From Tuctoria greenei (Eukaryota > Streptophyta > Magnoliopsida > Poales > Poaceae): a stretch of DNA of 64,000 bases. A program made the translations under genes and the position numbers. The stretch is taken from contig JAYESD010000001.1 in assembly GCA_036927565.1 (NCBI GenBank), positions 14,880,001 through 14,944,000 of the forward strand, in the 5' to 3' direction. The notes beneath the pieces were generated by a model that was not told where the DNA came from, made no database searches, and saw nothing but the letters and a program-made list of their open reading frames with translations. Below, in pieces: positions 11,855 through 22,440 of this stretch; the stretch's first letter is position 1; each line of letters opens with the position of its first letter.

Positions 11855-14800
11855 TGTGGGGACCGGGGTCCACACATCCAAGGATCTCATTGGGTGATGC
11901 CGTGCGATGCGACACCTAACAGCACACACGAAAAGGATACCAAAACATATAAAGTTTTCATTTCATAATAAGAAGAGTTTACAAAAGAGTGTACAACAGA
12001 AGTACACACGCAGCGGAAAATACATACTCATAATCTCACCTAACTAAGTGGGGGAGAAGACGTCCATGCCCTAGGACGATTCTCACTAGCAACACGAAGA
12101 ACATTCAGCAGCGGCGTGGTTCACATGAGATTTATCTCGATACCTAGAGATCTCATGTACAACCTGAACAGCAGAAATAAACCTGATACCTGCAAAAATC
12201 GTTAAAGCGCAAACATGAGCATAAGGCTCAGCAAGACTAACCCGTCTCACTAGACATATGCAGGGGTGAATACTAAGCATAGGTAAGGAATAGCATAAAT
12301 AGACTCGCCTACAAGTGGATCCTTATATTCATATTTTAAGTAGCAAATGACATTCTTCAGGCACAGCACATCATAGACTCCACAATCAAACAAGAAACGT
12401 TTTGCCGATGATATGACATGCCCAAAGCACAAAATGATATTATAGGTAAAGTATGGGGAAACTGTAAACTTTTAATTATACTATCTCTAAGCCAAACAAG
12501 GTTGTCCAAGCAATTTATAAACCAATATTTCATATTGTCCTGACTTCTTTAGTATTTACTACATCAAGACTCAGTGTCCAATTATGCTCAATCCATAACT
12601 GTGAGCGACGCTGATTCGAATCAAAAACACCCGGACTGCACGACACGTACGCCCATACTCGGAGTTGCCTCGGCACACTCCACTGATGTCGTACGCAGCC
12701 ACCTTTCCCCAAATTCAACCACATCGAAACAGTTCGATCGACCCGAATAGTGAGCTCACTTCAAGGTGCATCTCCGACGTGAGATGTTCTTGAGTAAGTT
12801 ACATCCCACTGTACTCACAGTCGACAGCTTAAGCCGATTGAAAAGGTTCCAACATAGGATCCTCAAGGTACATCGGTTTCCTGGGTTCCATATAGCCAGT
12901 ATGCACCCGGTACAGTTCAAACTTGTCCAACAGGGCCAAGCACGAGACGAGCCTTAACCGACACAGACGGGGCTACCAAACCATCTCCCAACACCTGCCT
13001 CGCCATTACCGACCCAGGCACGATGTGGGCAACCAACCTACACAAATCCCCGTCCACGTCTCATATTAAAGAGTTAACGTTATGGTAACAACTCGCGAGT
13101 AGGTTTCCCTCACTCGACTTCTCTCGCAAGTAGAATTCAACTACTTGACTTGTGATCAATAAAATGTGACCAATCTCACGAGTAGTATCCAACATACTCG
13201 AATTCTACCGATCTTCTAACTAAACATTAAGCGTAGCACTACAAATCGAGGGAATCTTATACTACCCATCCACTTCAGGGATTATTTGGTCATGCATGTG
13301 GGGTATTCAATCAACATAGATCTAATACACATATCAAGTCTATTCAGTATAGTGTGTATAAAGCAAAACTTTAAAAGACACTTAAATGCAAACTGGGGCT
13401 TGCCTTGTTTGCGACTCTATAACAATGTCAGTTGTTAGGGCTTGGTCTTCCTTCGGAGAATCTGCCATGGAATCTTGAAGTTGGAACTCCTCGGCATTCT
13501 CCTCCAAGCGAAGTTTCTTGTCGATCACCTATCAACACGTTCCTATCGACATGATATGCATATAAGTAATTAAGTAATTTAATAATGGACTCCACAGGGT
13601 TGTGTAAACTTTAAGAACGAGGAGTTTGACTAGGAAGGACATATATGCCTCTGTTGTGTGGGTAACCAGAGGATGAGTCAAGGTGGACATAGTAGTGTCG
13701 GTATGAACTGAAAGGTACAACATAAAGCTACATTGCAACTTAGCATACTACACTTCAAGCTATGCCACGCGATATTGACAATTCTGAATGGTGAAGAAGT
13801 GTTGGGCGGGGAAGTGTAAGGAAGACCCAAAAAATTAAGGTGGGACATCGAAAGCTTGAGTATGAGTGGAGTGTACAAGACGAAGGTCGCGATTTAGCAG
13901 TCGACCAATGAACTTGACTTAACTCATAAAGGAGTAAACCTAGTTAAGTGAGCAGTGCTATCGTAGGGTCCTGACTTAGGATGAACCATGATGGAACCTA
14001 ACAACACTTGGGACTGAATTGAGATCAACATGGCTTGGACTTAAGAAGTCATTACAAGCACTGTTAACCTAGCAGGAGTACCAAGACAATGTTCAAACCG
14101 CTTTTAGGTAAACCAGTTGCTACGACTAACGTCGCAAGCATCATCCACGTGCTTACACGACGACACTAATGTAGTGTCTCCCATAAGCTTGTCCAGGTGA
14201 GCCCGGTAAGCTCTCAGGACATAAACATGACGCGAGACCTTGCCATGAAGGCATGCTTTGCCATCTCGAGAAGATCGTCTTAGCGAGGTCCACATCAACC
14301 CGGACTCATCAATGGGGTGAGCGGAATCCCGAACACCACCTTGTGAGTCTTAAGGCTAGTGATGTCGACTCAGTTATTGATAAGCGACTCGACGAACCTG
14401 CCGTCGATGAAACAACACACCTAGTTAAGAAATTCTGCAGACGGTTAGGAAACATCGTCGACACGAACAAGAAACTCTTATCCAAGGTTCCCCTTGGTCT
14501 AGTTTTCCTTGTTGGTCGCAACGTTCTTGCATTACACAACCACAGGTCATCGGTGATCACCAACCACCTTGGTTTGACCTGGAAGGCATTTTATCGAGGA
14601 CCTTGGCTATACCTATGACTCGATCACCCTCACATCGACTAAAACCTAATTTGGCTTGACAACCATTGTCCGACGAGTCGTGTTTGTGTTCCAGCACCAC
14701 ACACATCACAAGCATCCTTCATCTCGATGCCAGGACATGATGACAGCTCGGAGCGTCACGGCGAAGTCATGTGGTCAACGACGTCGACGCGGCTCATGGT

Positions 14801-17087
14801 GGAGCATCACGAGCACGCACGGACAAGTTAACGCAATTCAAAAGACAAAGAAGGTCAACTTGGGGACTCCTATAGGAATGATATCATTGTGGAAAATGGA
14901 CGTACGGCTTGACGACACATGAGTACTATTAGAGGTCACCACTAACGGACTTCGGGGCGTTAAGCAATGCATTTTAGGGCAAGGCTCACCTTGTAGGCAA
15001 TTCGCCGAATATCTTGGGTGTGTACTTGATTTCCGTCGCTTCATCACCATTCAAAGAGCATATTGGCACTTAGGCTTGTCGGTTCCAACATCATTCTACC
15101 CCTGCATCACAGACCAGTTCTAAACATCAACAAAGTTGGTTCTTTCCTCGTGAACATTTCATCGAACACCTTGGTTGTAGCACTGTCCCAACTAATCTTT
15201 GAACAATTCAGAGCTAACCTTGAACCAATTGTCATTGTCGTGGTGTCGTCGACGTGTTCTTGCATATCATACATCTCACCGGTCACTCGCTTCTCTAGTT
15301 GGGTGCAGCCATGGCGCGGAATGGGGCGACGTACCGAGGGTGGCGAGCGCAAGCAGATTCAGGAACGGGCGCGGCATGTCGCAGGTCAGGGCGTGTGTTG
15401 GATGGGAGGATGGACAGGGCGGCAAGGACAAAGCCATGGCGCATGGTGAGCGGCAGAGGGAGTCGGCGGACGGCGTTGACAAGAGGAATGCGGTCGTCGC
15501 GGCTTGGCATGGCGAGGTTCCAACAGCTATCGCCATGGCCAGCGCGGACAGCGCAGACAAGCAGCAGGACGGTGGCGCTCGGCCATGGCACGAGCGAGCA
15601 GGTGCACGGCCATGACGTGGGCGAGCAGGTCCGGCAAGCACCGCAGCGGCATGGCGAGGTACTGCAGTGGCCAGGCGAGCAGGCGCTGGGCGGCGCCGGT
15701 GAGGAGGTGGAGCGCCGGGGTGCAGGAGGCGAAGCGGCACACCGTGGAGCTGGGCGGCGGTGAGCGCGCCGGGCGCCAGGGAGGCGCGGCGACATGGCGT
15801 GGGAGCGTGCGGTGCGCCGTGGAGCGGGGGCCAGGAGCGTGAGACGCAGAGGGCGCGGTAGGGATGCGCGTGGCAAGGAGGCACCTGGGCCGGCGGCTGT
15901 CGTGGGGCGACCGAGCGCGGGGTGCAGCAGCGCGGCGCCATGGTGGCCAGGAGGTGGAGCGCCGGCATCGGTGGCGCGTGGACGGGCGCGGAGGGGCGCG
16001 CGGAGGGAACGGTCAGGGCGAGCGGGGACGCGGGCCAGCGGCAGCGCACGGGTGCAGAACGCAGGGGGCGAGCTTGCGCCGGTGTGGGGCGACGCCGCGG
16101 CGGCCAGAAGGTGGGGGCACGGCGGGAGCGGCACGACAGGAAGGCGGCGAGCCGGCGTGCAGGGGCCTGGCGGACCTGGAGGTGGCGAGCAAGAGTGGGC
16201 GGCAGGGAGAGAACGAGTGTTCCTCTGAAGATAAGGGCCGATGTCTCCATCGCCGTGGCACATGCAGCGCGCCTGCATGGAGGTAGGGGAGGAGAGAGAG
16301 AGTAGGTGCCGACCTGACCCGTGGGGACCACTTGTGGGACCCACCTCCCTCATTCCTCTTTCGAATTTCAATTAGGGCTAGCAAACATGCTTCAAAATTA
16401 TTCACTTTTGGCCCAATGACTAAATAAAATATGAAGAATTTTATGGTGCAATCAGATTTAAATACTGAGCAAGTTGAATTTTGAACTCGGGTTTGAATTT
16501 GAATTCAAGCAGTGATACTTGATTCAATGAAATAAATGGTAGATTAGGTTCAAAAATTATGAAACTTTTAAGTTAACCTTTTTGAACCATAAGGTACCTC
16601 AGGAAAAATTTGGAGTTGATTTGGACAAGGTTAAGTACAAAGTTTAAATTTGAAGTCGACTTTGATTAAACTCTCAGTACGTGTCCAATAAATGGAACAC
16701 GTGCTTCAAAAATTTTGTAACTTTACCGAGAGTCTATTTGGAATATTAGAAGGTCATGGAAAAATTTACAGCCTTAGATTTGAACTTTTATGAATGTCCC
16801 ATTTTAGGGTTGGAATAATTCCTTTTTCTTTCTCTCTATTTTGTTTTCTTTTATCCTTTAATTTTTCATTGAAAATGTGAATACTTGGAAATTAAGGATT
16901 TTACACCTTAAGTCCCACTATACATTAGCAACCATGTTCTATATGTAAAATTTTTAACGGGTTCATATTTTTAGTGAACATTGGTTAACTCATATGGTTC
17001 ATGTGAGTTTGGATTTCCAAGTCCACTTTCAAAATTTTTAAGTTCCCATTCTTGAGATTTTGTTCTCCCTAAAAGCAGGCTTTTACA
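11855..17087 (-). mobile_element. H: 5.2-kb insertion with LTR-type ends, probably a long solo LTR
   Basis: Ends are TGTGGGGACC...GCTTTTACA with the TSD tttgg at 11850-11854 and 17088-17092. The 5-bp TSD and TG...CA ends point to an LTR retroelement. I find no gag, pol, PBS or polypurine tract and no repeat of one end at the other, so a single very long LTR is the best reading. Orientation is a guess. The stretch 12000-15250 has no convincing gene. The stretch 16320-17087 is AT-rich and holds nothing recognisable. A noncoding LARD-like element whose LTRs I missed is an alternative. Confidence 0.55.
15295..16371. other. H: GC-rich block with chance open frames
   Basis: About 1 kb of very GC-rich, purine-skewed sequence, open in several frames on both strands (about 350 codons in two overlapping minus-strand frames). 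The predicted proteins are low-complexity Ala, Arg, Pro and Ser and resemble no family I know. Simultaneous openness in many frames is the mark of composition, not of a gene. A CpG-rich island inside a long LTR is the simplest reading. Confidence 0.5.
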
Positions 17088-17514
17088 TTTGGCTATTTGC
17101 TCATTTTCTCATTAAAACATGTCCTCATCTCAACAAAGTGGTTAGGATCTCATTTGCTTGTCATAAATTATTCAAAACCCACAAGGGATTCCTAGATGCA
17201 CTTTCACCTAGTTCGTGGATAGCCGCCATCAAGGAGGGAGAAGGAGATCCTGAGCAAGAAGAAGAAGAGAAGGAAACGAAAGAGGATCAAGTGATCAAGA
17301 TCTCCATCGAGTTTTCCTTCTTCATCAACAACTCACCATCAAGTTCTTCATCAATCCTAGATCATCAAGATCCAAGTGTTGCCTCCAAAACCCTTGATTC
17401 ATTAGAATTCTAAACACCTGGTATACCTTCTACTTCCTATTCTCCATTAATTCGACCTTGTTTCTCAAAATTCACGTCGATCTAGAAAATCCTAGATCGT
17501 TGTTTTTGCATAGG

Positions 17515-17552
17515 GCGGACTAGTCCGGTCCTACAACGGACTAGTCCGATTT
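17515..17552 (+). promoter_or_regulatory. B0: downstream palindrome pair
   Basis: GCGGACTAGTCCGG and ACGGACTAGTCCGA lie about 20 bp apart in the transcribed part of the LTR. Equivalent pairs are present in each B-family LTR. Confidence 0.65.
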
Positions 17553-19341
17553 TGCTGACTATTTCCTGGTGAATTAATTCTAAATTGATTTGAATCAATT
17601 CCAAACTTGTCCAAACTTCTTAAAAGCTATTAGAATTAGTTAGTAAACATCATTAAAACTCATTAACTAGTTTTGCTTCGCATTTGCATTTATCATGCAT
17701 GTCATGACATATTGAGTAATATATGTGCACTTATTGATTGTAATTCTTGTTTTGTATGTTATTGTGCAGTTTAGACAGTTTTGCGCTAAAGACTGCTGTG
17801 GAGGACCTCCAGCACTAGGAGTTTGAATTCTTTGATCCCAATCAAGCCCAGGAGCAAGGCAAGTGCCCTTGAACATATTGATCCTGTTTCGACAATAAAG
17901 GTTTTGTTTTCAAAACTGCATGCTTGTGTCAATTTGATGGGAAATCCTATGATAGGAAGTTTACTAGCTTTGTTTATCCATCCTTGTCACCTGAAATACA
18001 TGGTAGAGAGTCGGGAGGGGCTTTTTACCATTGTTTCGCTTAATTAATTGGTATGGGAAAACAACTATACTATCTAACTATGCATTAATGAAATTATGGT
18101 TAATATGAACTAGTTAATATGATATGGTAATGGGTGATCTAAGCAAGTCTGGTATGTGGATGGGTTGGATGTTATGGTGGTTGCTTGCTTTAGATCTAAG
18201 GACCGGTTCATGCGAGAATAAGCCAGGACAACAGTGCCACCACGAGGCCAAGTATGGGTGTGGCGTAGCTGATTAATTAGGGTATTGCTGGTATTGAGCG
18301 GATCATTTAGCGCACTGGGGAAGGGGAGTCAGAATGGGTTTGGATTTGAGGCGGGACTCCCTGGGATCCAAACGGCACAAGAGGGGGCCCTTGGTTGAAG
18401 ATCTGCTCAGTTGGAGACATCGCCACCGGTGAATCCTTAGTGGGTCCGTACATGCTAGTAGTCTCTTTGTAAAGGCTATTTTTTGATCTCTTGGCCACAC
18501 ACCTAAGGAAGTGTGAGACAGCATAATTGATATTTCATAGTCATCAAAAGGTGATGAACTCACAAACATGTGGGTAAAGTGGTACAAACTCTATAGAGTA
18601 TTAAAACTATCATGACAGCCGTGCTCCCGGTTAAGAGCACCTGGATGACCTACATGATTAGAGGGAACTTGTGATTTGGGATGATTATGGTTTGGTACTA
18701 GTTATGGGATGGTTTGGTACTGGTTATGGGATGGTATTATGGAATTATGGCATTGGATATGGTTAATGGTAAAGGTGAAATCTGGTATAGTGATGATGGA
18801 TATGGAATATGGACTTGTATTATGGTAATCATTGTGGTTTATGATGGGTTTACTTCATGTACATATAATATACTTCTTTTCAAATGTTTTAATGTACTTT
18901 TCAACACTTAGCCTTTATTATATTCATTATTTGTATCAGCTACATGTCATACTTTCCACACTTTCTGAGTACGATATGTACTCACCCTTGCAATGCCCCC
19001 CACTAACAGTTGCAGGTCAGGATTGGGAGTATAACGATGGTAATGCGGAGTTCTAGGCTGTGTCTGCCGTCAGCTTGCCTATGGATTGCTTGGAGCTGCG
19101 TTACCCTTATGCTTAGTTTGCTTAATTAGTTTTTTTCGCTGCATTAGTTCAAACTTGTCATTAATATTCATTAGAGTTTGTATTCAAGGATATTCTGAAT
19201 TTGTGTAATAAAAGTGGTTAATTAATCTTGTCCAGTGGTAATTTTCTGTATATCCTTTTGTGATGCACTCGTGTATGTGTGTTGAACGTCCTAGGCACAC
19301 ATATGCGTTCACTTGGTTCATTTTCAGAACCAGGTGTCACA

Positions 19342-19653
19342 CCCTTGCTATTCCCCGGCCAAATTCAGACGCAAGCAACCAGGTGGAGGACCAGGAGGTC
19401 TTTGAGGAGATCTAGGCATGTGTTTTGCCGTCAAACCTACCTATGAAGTTTGGAGTGTTTAGTTTTTCCGCTGCAGTTTTATTAGAGCTTGTATTCGAGA
19501 CTATTTGGTTTGTAATAAGGTACTATTATTAGCATTATTATTCTAGACATGTTTTGTATCTGTTTATCAATTGTTAAATACTTGTGTATGTGTGTTAAAC
19601 ATCCTGAACACACATATGCATTGCTTAGTTCATTTTCGGAACCGGGTGTCACA
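19342..19653 (+). repeat. B1: 3' remnant of the 5' LTR
   Basis: Matches the end of the 3' LTR (28267-28488 and 29363-29466) and ends in GGTGTCACA just before the PBS. It shows where C3 is missing: the 5' LTR reads straight through at ACATGTTTTGTATCTG. Confidence 0.8.
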
Positions 19654-19655
19654 AG

Positions 19656-19669
19656 TTGGCATCAGAGCC
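19656..19669 (+). other. B1: primer-binding site
   Basis: TTGGCATCAGAGCC lies two bases after the LTR. It differs at one base from the initiator Met tRNA complement used by B2 (TTGGTATCAGAGCC). Confidence 0.75.
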
Positions 19670-19938
19670 GTGTTTGACCGTAGGATGCATGCCTAGGTAG
19701 AATAGACACCACAAATCACTTAGAACTTCTTTCCTATTCAAAATTAGCCTGTTTTGCACTATTTTGCCTCCCCCTAGCTATATAAGGTGGGAAAATTGCG
19801 TTTTTGCTGCTGGAGCAATTTTTGCTGTTTTTTGCATCTTTTTGAGAAAATGCACATCTTCTCTTCTAAATTTATGGCTGCTGCAATTTCAGAACTGATA
19901 TTTGTGTTTTCTTCTATTTTTCTCATGTTTCCTTGTAG

Positions 19939-20928
19939 ATGGCTCACGCCAAAATGACAGCCCGCAAGAGAGCTCGTTTGCCACCCCTTGGAAGCAAGCT
20001 TAGGCCTCGCAAGGAGCCAATGATGGAAACAGCCCAAGAGGAGAAAGAAGTGAATTCTCCCACAAAAGAAGTTGAGCATGAACACTCCAACACAACGGAG
20101 GAAGACCCTGAAATGGTGGAGTCCTATAATGATGATGAGGAAGAGGAAGACCCTGAAATGGTGGAATGCTATGATAGCGAAGAAGAGGAGGAACCACAAG
20201 AAGATGAACCTGCTGCAAAAGAGGAGGAACCGGTTGCACAAGAAGAAGTACCGGAAGCCCAAAGGAATGCATCGCAGCCTAGTGAAGCCAGAAAGGAGGA
20301 CAAATGTATAGTTTACCATGATGCTCAAGAGTTCCGTTCTGATGGCACCGATGGAGGACTTGCAGCCAAGCAATTGAAGGAGTTCCTTGATCTATGCAAG
20401 ATGCACCCATAGTATTATGTCAAGAGGATTCCTTGCCATGGACGTGAAGAATGGAGGGATCAAGTTACTGTTATTGCTAGAGATGAGGTGGTCACCCGAC
20501 ACTTTGCATCGACATGGAGAAGCACCAGGGAGCAAGCTATTGATGATGTCACTTGGGATGCACTTACTAGATTGTGCCACGTCTATCGGGAGCATATTGG
20601 AGGTACTAGCTTTGCGCTGCACCCGCAACGTAAGAAGGGAACAAGGGAAATCTTAAGGCCGCAGGATGGAGCTCAAGTTAGTTCTCGTGCCATTTATAGA
20701 TCTCGGGTAGAATTGGTGAATTTGGGAAATCGCTATGCCGATGTTATGGAAGAGATTCGTTACCTCCGTAAGAAGTTGTTTATCATGGAGAAGCAAGAGG
20801 AAGTTTGTGCCATCGTGGAAGTCAATGGTGTAGCAACCTCTCCAGCACCTACATGGACGGCCAACTCACCCTGGCGCGCACCCATGTATGCTCCGCCCCA
20901 GCCATCGCCTTCACCGCCGCGCGGCTAG
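19939..20928 (+). pseudogene. B1: extra ORF upstream of gag (ORF0), one stop
   Basis: A 330-codon frame broken by a single TAG at 20410-20412. The N-terminal half is basic, then very acidic, with two copies of EEDPEMVE(S/C)Y and Glu-rich spacers. The second half is globular in look (YVKRIPCHGREEWRDQV, AIYRSRVELVNLGNRYADVM, MEEIRYLRKKLFIMEKQEE) with a probable coiled coil, and it ends with a Pro-rich tail. B2 of the same family has only about 270 bp between PBS and gag, so this gene is absent there. I do not recognise the family. It may be captured host sequence or a lineage-specific retroelement gene. The long surviving frame suggests it was coding when the element inserted. Confidence 0.6.
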
Positions 20929-21253
20929 GACAGCCACGGCTCACGCAATTAAGTCTAGGTCTCCTATCTAGAAGTAGAAAAGCGTTTAGATCGTCTTAGT
21001 CATGTTTAGTGTGCTGTGCTGATTTTTCTCAGTGTGTGTTTGTGCTTGTGTGCTTGGTGCGAGTTGTGGAACGCTTAGCATTTTGTCCACATCCGCACGA
21101 AGTAGAAGGTTGTGGGATCATTGTCCACATCCTCTAATAGGGTTATTAGTATTAATAAAGGAGTTGTTAGTTACTTATAACTTGATGCATATAGTTGGGG
21201 CGTTCCTTTTCCAATTCTAAATTCTTTTGTATCTATTATTCTTTCACCAACAG
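20929..21253 (+). other. B1: spacer between ORF0 and gag
   Basis: No gene seen. It resembles ordinary untranslated leader sequence. Confidence 0.45.
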
Positions 21254-22435
21254 ATGTCGAGGACTCGTAACCACAGGAATGCCAATGGAGAGGAGGAGGG
21301 CAATGAAGCACCTTAGCACAACCAGGGACCTGCCTAGGGGGCTATCAACCTTGAGCAGCTATTGGCTATGCAGAACCAGCTCATGCAGACATGATACAAA
21401 CAATGCAACGACTGCAAGCTGGCAACAACAATCAGCCTCACATGCCGCCACCACCACAACCCCTGCCACATCACAACCGGTTGGGAGAGTTTATGAGGAT
21501 CAGGCCGCCTACCTTTACTCAAGCCATAGACCCAATGGAAGCTGATGATTGGTTGAAGTCCGTTGAGAAGAAACTTGCTATTGTCTAGTGTAGCGATGGA
21601 GAGAAGGTTCTTTTTGCCCCGCACCAGTTGATGGGAGCTGCTGCACACTGGTGGAAATATCTATGCAATGCCTATGAAAATCAAGAAAGAATCACCTGGG
21701 CTGAATTTAAGAAGAAGTTTCGTTCTCACTATGTGCCAGAGGGAGTCATGATACTGAGAAGGCAAGAATTTGAAAACCTCAGGCAAGGAAGAATGAGTCT
21801 GAGTGAATACCTCAATAAATTTGCTCAACTGTCTTGATATGCTTCAGAAGACATTACTACCGATAGCAGGAAGCAATATCTGTTCATGAGGGGTCTCAAT
21901 AATGAAATTCAAGTCCAGATGCTCAATGCTCACTACGCAAACTTCCAGAAGCTGGTTGACAAGGCCATTGTGTTTGAGAACAAGATTCGTGAGATGGAGC
22001 TGGACCACAAGAGGAAGATGCCATATCAGGGACAGCCGCAAGGAAGCAATGTATGTCCTCGCTACGCACCATGTGTGGCACCCTATTACAACCCATCTAC
22101 TACTGCATATCGCCCTGCTTATCCACCGCAGCCGCAACAGCCAATGTAGCCACGCCCACCCATGCAAGCACCTCGCTTACCTATGCAGTCTGCACCACAC
22201 CCAAATATGCATGATTATGCAAAACCAGCCTCATCCTAACTTTGCTGGCACCACAGGTGGGAAGACTTGTTATGCTTGTGGTCAGACATGACACTTTGCA
22301 AATCAATGCCCAAGATCAGGCCAGGGTCAGATGAACAATGCTCCAAGGAAGAATCCAAGGCCAATGGAGGCGCAACTCAAGGCAACTGTGGGCCCCAGAA
22401 TTTCGCTCATGGCAAGGTGAACCATGTATCTGCAT
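21254..22435 (+). pseudogene. B1: gag, many stops
   Basis: Starts near MSRTRNHRN and keeps one main frame: DDWLKSVEKKL, then GAAAHWWKYL, YVPEGVMILRRQEFENLRQG and MRGLNNEIQVQML, all typical of chromovirus gag. Stops occur near 21587, 21836 and 22147, and others lie in the first 150 bases. The CCHC knuckle is interrupted by TGA in CYACGQT-stop-HFANQC. The protein would have formed the particle core around the element RNA. Confidence 0.8.
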
Positions 22436-22440
22436 AAGAG

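Larger units (their letters stand above)
649..17206 (-). mobile_element. A: Sirevirus-type Ty1-copia retrotransposon, degenerate
   Basis: On the minus strand the order is 5' LTR (17206-10493, interrupted by H), initiator-Met PBS, gag, protease/integrase, RT/RNase H, an extra 3' ORF, a polypurine tract and the 3' LTR (2205-649). Flanking pentamers are cccag (644-648) and cctag (17207-17211), a TSD with one mismatch. The gypsy LTR reads continuously across the gap. Net length without H is about 11.3 kb. Pol order (integrase before RT), the extra ORF downstream of pol, repeated polypurine tracts and palindrome-rich LTRs are all Sirevirus traits. All genes are broken. Confidence 0.85.
10493..17206 (-). 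repeat. A: 5' LTR, interrupted by H
   Basis: Two blocks, 10493-11854 and 17088-17206, match the 3' LTR across its whole length, apart from a shorter U3 array. The part near 11590-11660 lacks some motif copies present at 1750-1880. A U5 motif pair lies at about 10578-10612. Confidence 0.85.
1..19341 (+). mobile_element. B0: solo LTR of a Tekay-like gypsy family, split by element A
   Basis: Two blocks, 1-648 and 17207-19341, join into one LTR matching the LTRs of element B2 (30892-33690 and 48136-50956, reverse strand). By that alignment the LTR began about 43 bp before the window, giving a net length near 2.8 kb, like B2's LTRs. Its 3' end is the family terminus ...GGTGTCACA at 19341. It is followed by cccttgct, which is internal LTR sequence of element B1, not a primer-binding site, so B0 sits inside B1's 5' LTR. 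The TATA region present in sister LTRs appears deleted near 600-612. The left TSD lies outside the window. Confidence 0.75.

Noticed and set aside
15276..16371. Open frames of about 350 codons on the minus strand and several on the plus strand
   Set aside because: GC-rich, low-complexity block inside the LTR-like insertion H, open in several frames at once, with no domain.
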